Both the position numbers and the translations under genes were made by a program. A stretch of 64,000 bases of DNA from Oopsacas minuta. Lineage: Eukaryota; Porifera; Hexactinellida; Lyssacinosida; Leucopsacidae. Under the pieces are notes generated by a model. That model was given only the letters and a program-made list of their open reading frames with translations, was not told the origin of the DNA and did no database searches. The stretch is taken from contig JAKMXF010000210.1 in NCBI GenBank assembly GCA_024704765.1, positions 434,001 through 498,000 of the forward strand. Reading direction: 5' to 3'. Shown here piece after piece: positions 9,637 to 20,300 of this stretch; the stretch's first letter is position 1, and every line of letters starts with the position of its first letter.

Positions 9637-11148
9637 ATGGCAGCAAAGGTTACCACATTATCATATGGAATCCACACAATTGTTTTACCACATCAAACGC
9701 CACATTGGGAAGAAATTTCAAAACTCCTCACAGAGATTAAAAGCAAGCCTACAATGGATATGACAGAATTCGTTAAATTGTATAGATCCATTTATTCAAT
9801 ACCTGAAGCTCAATTATTACAGCCACCATTGAAGAATTTGAAACAAGCGAGTATGGCGAAATCTGAACCCGGCAGCTTAATTACTCAACTCCTACCTTAC
9901 ATTGCTGACCTAGCTTTGCGTGTAGATTTTCTGTTTCCAGAGCCAATTCCCTTATTAGCCCAAGGAATGCAACATACTGCTTGTGTAAGTCGTTTACAAA
10001 TAGCTTGTCTGCTTGCTAATGCTTTATTCAATACGATTCCAACTCAAGGACAAAACATGCAGACCTTGACGTTAGTTGATCTCTTAAATCTCTCATTCTT
10101 TACAAGTCAGATCTCCAAGTTGACTTGCATCATGGAGTATTTTAGGAGAATACGAGAGCACGAGCTTAAGGACGACTTAGACTATTTGAAGAGAAATATA
10201 AGCGTAGAACGTAGATTATTATTTTCTGCCAAAACACCATGCTTCAGTGAGTCTACAGTACCACTGAGCGCGTTTAAATCGTTTTCAACTGGCTTAATAG
10301 AAGATGCACACGGTTGTTTGCAAGCAGATTTCGCGAATCAGTATATTGGCGGAGGAGTACTGACTACAGGAAATGTACAGGAAGAGATTCGTTTCGTTGT
10401 CAGTCCAGAATGCCTGTTTTCTCTTTTAGTATGTGAAGTTATGCTTCCTAATGAAGCGATAATTATCACAGGTATGTTATTAGAAGTGAAACCATCAACA
10501 ACAAACAAACAAACAAACAAACAAACAAACGAACAAATATACAAACAAACAAAATTAATTGATTTAAATCACAAATAAATATAATGTATTTTAGGTGCTG
10601 AAAAGTTCTCAAATTACTCTGGCTATGGCGGCAATTTTAGATTTGAAGGTCCATGTATTGATAATAATCCAGTTGATCAAAACAACCGTTCTCTTACGTC
10701 AATTGTTTGTATTGACGCGTTAGAGGGGTGTGGTGGGATTAAGGATCAGTGCAGTATAATACCTTTTAAAAGAGAGTTAATTAAATCTTTCTGTGGATTC
10801 TCTTGCGATGAGGTGTTATCAAAAGATGGCGAAAATTTTCATAGACTTCCTGTAGCTTCTGGTAACTGGGGGTGTGGGATGTTTGGAGGAAATAAGGAAG
10901 TTAAGACTATAATACAATGGATATCCGCTTCTCTATCTGGTCGTGATTTATACTATTTTACTTTCAATGATAAAAATCTTACTGCAAAACAAGAGGAATT
11001 TGTGAAGATCTGTATAGATAATAAACTGACTGTTGGAGACCTGTACAATTACTGTATTGAGTTTGGGGGGAAAGATACGGAGGAAGTTAGCATATTTGAA
11101 TATATCTATTACAAGTTTCCTAAAAAGGAACAAATGATATGTGACTGA
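9637..11148 (+). CDS. PARG: Poly(ADP-ribose) glycohydrolase
   Basis: Two exons, 9637-10471 and 10595-11148 (phase 1, GT-AG), 462 residues. The first in-frame ATG is at 9637; the codons before it include no ATG. The macrodomain signature GGGVLTTGNVQEE lies at residues 238-250, and E249/E250 match the catalytic Glu pair of human PARG. The downstream GNWGCGMFGG and YFTF blocks are also intact. PARG cleaves ribose-ribose bonds in poly(ADP-ribose), reversing PARP signalling in DNA repair. The long regulatory N-terminus of vertebrate PARG is absent, as in the short isoforms. The intron (10472-10594) holds an AAAC microsatellite. Confidence 0.95.
10498..10552. repeat. (AAAC)n microsatellite in the PARG intron
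   Basis: A run of CAAA units with a few interruptions, wholly inside the 123-bp intron. Both splice sites lie outside it. Confidence 0.9.
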
Positions 11149-11504
11149 TTCCACTAATTTAGTACAGAGCGTGAACGATAGAGATAAATTTATTTTAGAT
11201 AAATAAATTATTATTATTCTCTCATTTTTGTCAAGTATTGTTGTTTGTTTGTATATTTGTTTATATTCTTCTACGTACATACAAGACCGCTAAGAGCATC
11301 AGGTCATGATAACACATGTGCATATTTATGTGATCTACATTTTCAGTACTATCTTAATATTTGATTACATATCCACCAAACTTGTGTACCCTTTTCTGAC
11401 CCAATTACAGCATGTTTACATACATTTACATGTTGTATCAACGTAGAAACTTACTTATCCACCACAGACTAGGTATTTAAATATTATGATTTTCTGAGAT
11501 CATT
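11149..11504 (+). other. Intergenic, no gene seen
   Basis: 356 bp between PARG and the glycerate kinase gene. It holds a second short CAAA-like tract on the minus strand near 11240-11265 but no gene. Confidence 0.5.
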
Positions 11505-13302
11505 ATGTCAATAATAGCCTCTGATGTAAATGCTATTCTTAAATATTCTTTAAACGCAATCAATCCTTATCAGCTTTTGAGATCAGCACTACTTTACCAG
11601 AGTGATAACACGTTATGTGTACAAGGTAGAGCATACAAGTTACGTAATAATGTTAAGTTAATCGCAGCTGGTAAAGCTGTTGGAGGGATGGTACGGGCTG
11701 TACAGGACCTTATCGGAGACCATGTTATCAAGGGTGTTGTATCTCTCCCCCTTGGTTACACGGATACCTTCAAAAACAGAAAGGATTTATACCCACTCCC
11801 TTCTCCTAAGGTATCCTAATACGTATTTTAATTACTTTTATCTGTAATATAAGAATGTTCTAAATTTACTTTGTTCTATCTTTGGAACAGATATTATTAC
11901 AATATCCATAAGGTATATGTGTAAATTGATATACTCAAGTCGTCATTTTCTAGGTGAATATATTTGAAGGAGGTAAGGATAATCTTCCAGATGAGCAGTC
12001 TCTCACTGCTTCTCGGGCTATTTATCAATTAGCAGACGGGGCTAGTATTGACGAGCTAATCATAGTATTGTTAAGTGGGGGTGCTTCTACACTGACGTCA
12101 CTACCTATTAGTGGTCTATCTATTGGTAAGATTTATTTATTTTTCATTTGAATGATTTAAGTTTCTATTCTTATTTCAGATAACAAGCGGTTTATTTGCT
12201 CCTCGTTAAGTCAGAGAGGAGCATCAATTAACGAGCTGAATACAGTCAGGAAGCATGTGTCTCTGCTAAAAGGAGGAAAGTTAGTCCAGCTCTGTCAGCC
12301 TGCTGAGGTAGGCACTTGGTTTATTTTCTAGAATTTTTTACTTGATTAGCCTAATTCTTCTAGGTTTTAACACTTATTCTGTCTGACGTCATTAATGATC
12401 CTCTTGACATTATAGCTTCAGGTCCTTGTTATCCTGATTCTTCTACTGGGGCTGAATTCTTAGCGATATTGCATAAGTACGAAATCACGAGTTTAATTTC
12501 CCGATCAATAATTGATTCTATATTGCAGACATCAAGTTATAGGTATCCTCCTTTAGTGTCCACTCCCCAGCATGTAATTGTAGGAAATAATAAGTTAGCC
12601 CTAGATGGTGCAATGGAATATGCAATAAAATTAGGTTATGATGGCTTTATTTGGTCTAGCAAGGTCAGCGGAAGTGTAGTAGAGGTAGCTTCCTTCTATG
12701 CAGCTTTTATTCTACACTCAGTTCTATGTATTTTTCCTCATGATAAGATTGGGTTGAAACATGAAGCTATGGAACGTTGTCTAAAGGTTCTAGGAATATC
12801 ATCTACTGAGGATAGCATAACAATACAGAGTTTATACGAATCGTATCATGAAATACTGACTAGTGTAAGTTCTGAGAAGGTGTGTTTATTGAGTGGAGGG
12901 GAACCTGTAGTTAAAGTGAAGGGAGACGGTAAAGGAGGACGTAATCAGGAGTTGTCGCTTAGAGTAGGAATCAATTTAGATTTGATTTACGACAACTTTA
13001 GTTGTATTCTAGATGGGATTGTTAACTTGGAAAAGTTTCGCGAATTTTGGGATTTGATTTCTATAGAGTTTGCTAGTGTTGGTACTGATGGCCAGGATGG
13101 TCCTACCCCAGTTGCAGGTGCTAAATTATCTCAGAAATTCATGAGAGATAATGAGAAATATCGCGATTTTATTCACTCGTCACTTTCTCGAAATGATTCA
13201 TTTACTCTCTTCTCTAAACTAGGTTATGAACAATACCTCATCCACACTGAGCTTACTGGAACAAATGTAATGGACATTCACTTAATATTAATTTCTGTTT
13301 GA
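11505..13302 (+). CDS. GLYCTK: Glycerate kinase (class II)
   Basis: Four exons: 11505-11810, 11954-12125, 12180-12307 and 12364-13302. The introns are 143, 54 and 56 bp, all GT-AG, and the frame is continuous for 514 residues, close to human GLYCTK (523). Recognisable blocks are the N-terminal AAGKA, NLPDE in exon 2, LLSGGAS, RGASINELNTVRK in exon 3, the PLD-IASGP motif in exon 4, and the C-terminal LSGGEP, GGRNQE and GTDGQDGPT-AGA motifs. The enzyme phosphorylates D-glycerate in serine and fructose breakdown. The start ATG is followed directly by family sequence. Confidence 0.95.
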
Positions 13303-13545
13303 TATACGTTGACTGCCAAAAATGATTTATTTACCATGATTTTGCCCTTACTGCCACCACGGCCATGTACCTTAGCTCAAATCTAGATTTTGTCTACTTA
13401 GTCATTTTGGCTAATAATCCTTTTTCTAAGTTGCTCATTTTCAAAATTTTAAGATTTTATCCATTAATTATAATCTTTTCACATTCCATATCTTATCAAT
13501 GTAATGTGCATATTTATTAACTCATACTAGAAATTGTAGATTTAA
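13303..13545 (+). other. Short intergenic spacer
   Basis: AT-rich spacer carrying the upstream region of the multi-domain ubiquitin-system gene. No specific element was seen. Confidence 0.4.
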
Positions 13546-16500
13546 ATGGCATCAAAATCTAATGATATTCAGAATTTATTGGAAGAGACTGGACTTTTGA
13601 AAGTAAAAGAAAAGTTATCAGACCTCGGTATTGAAGAGCTGACTGATATGCAATACTTACAGCAAGAAGACTGGGATTCTCTAGGCTTAACTAAAATAGA
13701 ACTCAACAAACTTAAATTTCATCTGAATAAGGAGGATAACCCAGAACCTCCTGTCACTGATTCTGAAATATCAGTTGTGCCTAAGCTAGCCTCTGGTGAG
13801 GGTTTAATCTATTATATAATATATAGCACATTGATACCAAAACAAGGTCAAGTTAAGCTGAATTTGGATGAGACATCATTCGACGGCCTCGTGTCAGCTA
13901 TTTCAGCACAAGAACAGCTCCCTGATGGTGTGACTGTTGAGCTATATGCTCCACAAGGGTATCCCCTCGCGCCCGATTCATTTGCTTATGGAAAAACACT
14001 TCGCTACTGGCAGATAGACAATGGTTCTCTCGTTCTAGCTATCCCAAGGAAGAATCTAATGATGTCTGAATCTGGACTCCCGGGACTTGACCCGACAGAA
14101 GGTGCCTCTCAGATTTTCGTGAAACACAACAAGACTAGTGTTATTCGAGTTGATATCACTAAAGATAATGGAAAGACTCTTCGACAGAAAATCTCTAAAA
14201 AATTGGATATTCCTACCCCATGTATTAAGCTCAGCTATGGAGGTACATTAGTTCGTTCTAGCGATGCTAAACTATCTTCTTATAATATACAGGAAAACAG
14301 TACCATACAGATGTGGACATACGGTGTATCATGGGCAACCTCATGGAGAAATAACTTCACCAACAAATCATGTCTTCCTCTTTTCGAGCAGTCAGAAGAT
14401 TCTTTGACTTGTTTCAACTCTGCTCTCTACTGTGCGGCAATGAAGATGTGTAAGGCCAAGCAAGAAGACATTGAGAAAGTTCTAGGTCACATTAGACGCT
14501 TGGTTAGGTGCCCTCCTCTCATTGATTCGCTAAACAAACTGTTCAAAAACGAAGGTCTTCTATTCTCACATAAAGTTGCTATCCAAGAAATTCTCTACCA
14601 TCTCTTCAAACAGCTGTTAACCTCTACTAATGGATTACCTACTGATGTGTCTATAGATGATAAAGAGATACTTACCAGCTCTCCTACTCTATTCGCTTAT
14701 CTCATTTCTGAAGCTAAGAGCACAGATAAAGAAACTGAAAACTTTAAAGAATTTGATTTACTCTGCTCACTCTCTAATCTCCGTGTGGAGGACCCTGTTC
14801 TCATCCCTGGTTCTAGTCTACCATTTGACAGAGAATCTGTATTGGATAAGATTAGAGACGCAGAGCCAATTCCCAGTTGTGCTCTTGACGATTTGACTGA
14901 AGCAGACTTGCATCCAGACTTAGTACGAAAGAATCTACTATTATCATTCACATCTGATTCTGCTTACATCTGGCAGGGTAAGTGTACTAGTGATGACTTA
15001 GCAAAAGGTTATAGCAATCCAGTAGTGACATGTAGTTGGTCTGAACTCACAAACAAACGGAAAGCCCTTAAGTACTTGGAAGTATTGAAACCTCTTGAGT
15101 TAAAAACACACTCTAGCAATCCATATGTGCTCACTCTTAACTCAAACAAGACTGTTGTAGTATATGTAGAGAGAGAGGCCTGTGCTGCTACTAGTCGCGA
15201 TTACGTGTTATTTAATCCACAGCTGGGTTCCACTGAGAGTATTGATCCTGATGAATTAGCTAGAATCCTATACGGTACTGTCACTAAGGCTAAAACACAG
15301 TATACTGGAGGTGGTTATAAAGAAGAACAAATAGATTTATCAACAATACATCTACAAGATCCTGTGGTTACACGTAGGCCAGAGGAAGCTATCATTGTAC
15401 TTATTGATATCAGTGGATCAATGAATGGAAATTGGGACAGTGGAGTAACTCGTCTCGGCGCTGTTAAACAGTTGTTCCATGCCTTTGCGAACCGTACCAT
15501 GGCTTATAACCTATTTCATGTAGTTGGTCTTACTGTATTCGATTCCACTATTACATGTGTTTCAAAGGTAACTGAATTATTTGAAGAGTTTAAGGAGTAT
15601 GTAGATGCTCTATACACACGTGGTAGTACATCTCTCTATCAGGCTATTAATGATGGTATTACACAATTGATAGAATTCACTACTACACATCCTAGCGTTA
15701 TATCATCTGGTGGTAGTGGTATAGTTCCAGAGGGTGCTTCAAGAGGTGCTACTGGTTCCTCCGCTCCTAGCGAAGGTCTCTTTTCTAAATTGTTCCGATT
15801 AGGCAGCTCTGCATCCAAACAACCAGAGAAGACCCCAGCTGTTCCTGATACCACCGCTACTACTGATAGTAGTCCTAAGGTTCCTCCTATCAGGAGACGT
15901 ATAATTTGCCTAACTGATGGACATGATAATGCATCCAAGGTTCGTCCGCTTGAAGTTATTAATCGCTGTCTTAGAGAAGAAATTGTTGTAGACTCATTTG
16001 TAATAGGAGATGGTAATGACAATATGAAAGCTATCTCTCACGCTACAGGGGGGTGTAGCTTCCTACCCAATGAAATAGCTGCTGCTCTCAAGCTATTTGA
16101 GATGGAAGGAGTACTCAGTATGTCCCGTCGTGACGTCAAACCTGCCCGCGGGCCAATACAGGAACAGAAATTACAAGAATTTATGAGAGGAGATTACGAT
16201 AATGAGCCAGATACTCAAATGCCATTTGAAATGTGTAAAAAAGTTATTTCAGCAAAAGCTTATCTTGCCAAACAAGCTACAGCATCAGCTTCAAATATTG
16301 GTCGTGCTTCCAAACGTATAATGGCAGAACTTGCTAAAATCCAGAAAGATCCTCATGGAAGTATCGAGATCTATCCTTCAGAAGATGATATCTCTTTCTG
16401 GAGGCTTTTGGTCACGGGTCCTGAGTTCACAGCCTACGAGAACTGTGTGTTCCTTCTATATGTGAAGTTCCTCGAGGGTTACCCTATGTCTCCTCCAGAA

Positions 16501-17049
16501 GTGCGGTTTATTACACCTATTTATCACTGTAATATCAATCACAGTGGTCGCATATGTCATAGTGTATTCGGTCGTAATTATTCCAGTGATTTGTCTTTGC
16601 GTGAGATTTTGGACTGTATGTATGGATTACTATTAGAACCTGAGCCTAATGATCCACTTGATAGTAACATGGCTGAGCAGTACTTCTCAGAGAGAGAGAC
16701 GTATAATCAGAAAGCTAAGAAGATGGCACAACAACACGCTAGCAAGAGTATAGCTGATTGGAGGAAAGAATTGTTAGGTGCTGTTGTGACAGACTCTGAG
16801 ATTGGACAAGTTCCTAAAGAGCTGATATGTACACTTTGTGGAGAGATGTTCACTGATCCCGTCAAAACGCCTTATGGGGACACTTACGAACGGATGGCAA
16901 TCGAGAATCATCTTGATTCAGTTCAGACAGATCCCAAAACAGGACAACCTCTAAAGAAAGAACAGCTAATTGAAAATATTGAGATGAAAGAGAAAGTCAG
17001 GCTTCATCAGGAAGCTAACGTAGTTCCCAAAGGATGGTGGGATAAATAG
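13546..17049 (+). CDS. SAM-UBL-vWA-E2-U-box ubiquitin-conjugation protein
   Basis: Single exon, 1167 residues with five recognisable parts. A SAM-like helical domain (about 8-62) comes first. A ubiquitin-like domain follows (about 188-262; FVKH then RQKISKKLDIP then IKLSYGGTLV). The vWA domain (about 611-850) has the MIDAS motif D621-I-S623-G-S625. The E2 UBC fold (about 920-1075) has catalytic Cys1004 in GRICHSVF and the oxyanion motif as H994-C-N996 instead of HPN. The C-terminal U-box (about 1089-1155) starts VPKELICTLC. Residues 262-600 are not recognised. An E2 fused to its own E3 would allow ubiquitination by one polypeptide, and the vWA and SAM domains would supply substrate binding or assembly. 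A Ser/Thr/Gly-rich loop (about 715-790) interrupts the vWA domain. There is no obvious vertebrate ortholog that I know of. The domain calls are firm; the function is inferred. Confidence 0.88.
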   Translation: MASKSNDIQNLLEETGLLKVKEKLSDLGIEELTDMQYLQQEDWDSLGLTKIELNKLKFHLNKEDNPEPPVTDSEISVVPKLASGEGLIYYIIYSTLIPKQGQVKLNLDETSFDGLVSAISAQEQLPDGVTVELYAPQGYPLAPDSFAYGKTLRYWQIDNGSLVLAIPRKNLMMSESGLPGLDPTEGASQIFVKHNKTSVIRVDITKDNGKTLRQKISKKLDIPTPCIKLSYGGTLVRSSDAKLSSYNIQENSTIQMWTYGVSWATSWRNNFTNKSCLPLFEQSEDSLTCFNSALYCAAMKMCKAKQEDIEKVLGHIRRLVRCPPLIDSLNKLFKNEGLLFSHKVAIQEILYHLFKQLLTSTNGLPTDVSIDDKEILTSSPTLFAYLISEAKSTDKETENFKEFDLLCSLSNLRVEDPVLIPGSSLPFDRESVLDKIRDAEPIPSCALDDLTEADLHPDLVRKNLLLSFTSDSAYIWQGKCTSDDLAKGYSNPVVTCSWSELTNKRKALKYLEVLKPLELKTHSSNPYVLTLNSNKTVVVYVEREACAATSRDYVLFNPQLGSTESIDPDELARILYGTVTKAKTQYTGGGYKEEQIDLSTIHLQDPVVTRRPEEAIIVLIDISGSMNGNWDSGVTRLGAVKQLFHAFANRTMAYNLFHVVGLTVFDSTITCVSKVTELFEEFKEYVDALYTRGSTSLYQAINDGITQLIEFTTTHPSVISSGGSGIVPEGASRGATGSSAPSEGLFSKLFRLGSSASKQPEKTPAVPDTTATTDSSPKVPPIRRRIICLTDGHDNASKVRPLEVINRCLREEIVVDSFVIGDGNDNMKAISHATGGCSFLPNEIAAALKLFEMEGVLSMSRRDVKPARGPIQEQKLQEFMRGDYDNEPDTQMPFEMCKKVISAKAYLAKQATASASNIGRASKRIMAELAKIQKDPHGSIEIYPSEDDISFWRLLVTGPEFTAYENCVFLLYVKFLEGYPMSPPEVRFITPIYHCNINHSGRICHSVFGRNYSSDLSLREILDCMYGLLLEPEPNDPLDSNMAEQYFSERETYNQKAKKMAQQHASKSIADWRKELLGAVVTDSEIGQVPKELICTLCGEMFTDPVKTPYGDTYERMAIENHLDSVQTDPKTGQPLKKEQLIENIEMKEKVRLHQEANVVPKGWWDK

Positions 17050-17306
17050 AAATGTTATTCTTGCATGTTTTACTTTTAGTTTCCAAAGTTCATCGAATTA
17101 GTATTTTCCATTCCTTGTATTGAAAGATATTTACAGAGTGTGTACACATATTTACCAATTTCCTTCTATCTATTTCCATTTATTCGATTACCTAACTACA
17201 AACATTGTGTATCCTGTATTCTTTATTATGTAATAATATTGTTATGATTCAGCTCACAAAGGACTGAAGTTAGGAACTGTATCTCAAAATCAACAGTAAT
17301 TCCCTG

Positions 17307-20300
17307 ATGTATTTCAAAGTTATTTGTGCTACTCTGGTCTGCTCTACTATCGTCCTAATTGGTTTCCTAAGAGTTCATCGTAGGTCCTAATTCTAATTTG
17401 ATTTATTTTGATAAATACTTTTATGTGTGGTTAATTTGAATAGGTTGGAACTGGTTACGAATCAAAAGACCTAAAGAAGAGGCAATAGAAACTACACTAC
17501 CCATCTCTCGCACAAATACACCTCCCATAGACCAGACAGAAGAAGTGAAAGCTAAGCCGATGTTATGCCCTGGTCCCAGTACACAACATCTACAACATGA
17601 TGGAGTTGATGTGTATGTGATATCTAGCATGACAGAGTGCGAGGAAATACTCTCCAGTATTCCAAGACAGAATCTCTGTCTCTTAGGATTTGATTGTGAA
17701 TGGGCTCAGTCTTATCATTTAGATGAAATAGTACAAGCAGCACGAGGAGATTGTCTCTCAGCCTTCGTTTATCCTATAGCTTTAATTCAAATAGCAACTA
17801 TGGATTCTAGATGTTATCTTATCAGACTATCTCAGATGCAGAATCAAATTCCACCATCACTTGTGGACATCTTACTAGATGAAAAGTTAGGCAATGTGTT
17901 GAATAGATTGCTTACCCATAATTTAATTGTTGTTTTTATTTCTAGATGCCTTAAGTTTGGTGTCAGCTCTTTAAACGATTTGAATCGTATTAAGAATCAT
18001 TATCTCATACATCCAAAGGGTGCTGTCGATCTGAGACACCTTGCATACCACAGGATGATAGGGTAGGAATTAATTACATTTATTTGTACCAATAATAATT
18101 AATTAATTATGAATACAACAATTTGAGGAAAAACGGAAAAGTATACACTGGAATTTAACGATTGTCTACTTTGTAGTTTTTCCTGAATTTATCATCGAAA
18201 ATTCAAAAAAAGATTAGTAATTAATCATACTGTAATTAGATACATCTGTTGTTATCCATACTCTCTACAGAGCCCTATTATAGATTCAGTTTTATTATCT
18301 TTTGAGTATTTATTACTGAAATGAGAGCGATTATTTTCGTTATTTGTTTGTCTATTCTCGCGGCTAATTGCCAGAAGGTGGACATCCACATAGCTGGAAT
18401 CTATCCCGCAAATGGTAGTTGGTCTGCTCCTAATATTCCAATATCTGTACGCCTTGCTCTAGAACACATTAACTCAAACAATGTAGTACCTGGCTATACT
18501 CTTAGGATTGATCTTGAGAATAGTCAGTGTAAGAATACGATAGGATTAAGTAGATTATTTCATTTTATTCAGAACCCTAACTACACTTACGTATCTCTGT
18601 TTGGGGATGGTTGTTCGGTAGTTACTGGAGCTGTAGCAGAGATTAGCTATCTATACGGTCTTGTTTCTGTTGCATTTGCTTCGACCTCTCCTTCTCTTGC
18701 GAACACAGAGCGATATCCAACGCTGATACGTAGCCGACCTTCTGAATCCAGCACTATTCCAGCTAGATTGCGATTTATTACAGAGAATGGATGGAAACGA
18801 ATTGCAATAATTAATCAACAGGAAGATCTGTTCGTCTCGACTAGTCATGAGCTTCAAAAACTTCTCAATATTGATAGTGTGCACTATCGTATCGAAATCA
18901 TTGATCCTAAGGGACCAAATCTTCTAGAACAGTTACAAGGAGCATTAGCTCTCATAGAGAAAGAAGGTTATCGTATTATAGTAGCAAACATGTATCAAAC
19001 TCTAGCTGTTCAGTTGTTATGCATTATGAAATCCTCTGGTTTGCAACCTCCATTAGTGACGTGGATATTTCCAGGTTGGTATACAGATAGCTGGTACGAT
19101 AGTCCTGTACAACTTTCCAACATTACTTGTACTCCAGAAGAGATCAAACGCTTGTCTAATGGGTCTCTAGCTTTCTATGCTGGTCCGAGGTTTGTAGATT
19201 TCAATGCTGAGAATAGCACTACAATTTCTGGCTACACTGCTGAACAGCTGTTTGCCGAATACAGCGAGAGAGTTGAGAAAGAATCGAACACTTCACCTAA
19301 CCCTACCTTCATAGAAACAGCTTATGCTTACGATTCTATGTGGATGATAGCTCAGGGTCTTAGTAAGATTGCTTTAGCTTATGACCTTACTAAGCACCCG
19401 TCTGAATATGCTAATGATCTGTATAACAATATTACTTCTCTAAGTTTTATCGGATGGAGTGGAGAGATTTCTTTTGTTGGACATCAGCGAGTGGAACGCA
19501 GAGTTCAGCTTCTGGAATTTGTGAATGGAAAACTTGAGTATCGCGGCCTGTTCGATAATGTTCCTGTTCACGAATCTGATTACATACAAACTGATGATAT
19601 AACTTATAATGAAATTTATCCTTTCACTGTATGGAGTCCTGATAAAGCATCTGATGGAATTGAGATTCACTTTGTAGATATTTGGATTGTTGTTGTTGTC
19701 TTTATCTCTGCAGTCATGTCCTCAATATATGTTAGTATTGTGATTATTGTGATACTGGTTGGTATTGCTAAAAAGCTGAAGGCTGTAACCACCTCACAAC
19801 CATGGATAACAATCTTGATAACTTCTGGCAACTATTTTGTGTTCATTTTGGCAATTGTCTTTGTGATAGATGGTCGTATCTTAGGAATAGGTAGCAAAAA
19901 GAATGAACAAGCTTGCTACTTCATCTGTCATTTGAGAATCTGGCTAGGAAGTGTGTGGGTGAGTACAACTTTTGGAGGGATACTTGTAAAATCTCTCCGA
20001 TATTATATAATTGCGATAAAAAATAGGTTTGAGTATCGACGGGAATTAAGCACGAAATACATACTTATCTTCCCTCTACTACTCGTTGGTATAGATACGA
20101 TTTTCGTGTTAATCCTAAGATTAGTGCAGCCTGTCACGTTTATGGAAAGCGAAGTCTCTTCTGGTAAAATAAACCCACCTATCTATCAGATAAGTGAGTG
20201 TGGTATCGAAATGGGAAATAGCTATATCGTAATTTTGATAATTCTCGTACTGTTTAAGGTATTGTTGATGTTACTTAGCATATTAATGGCTTACAACATT

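Noticed and set aside
13546-17049. Two adjacent genes merged by the ORF
   Set aside because: The frame is open without any stop through all domains, and no internal promoter or ATG-rich break was seen between the vWA and E2 domains.
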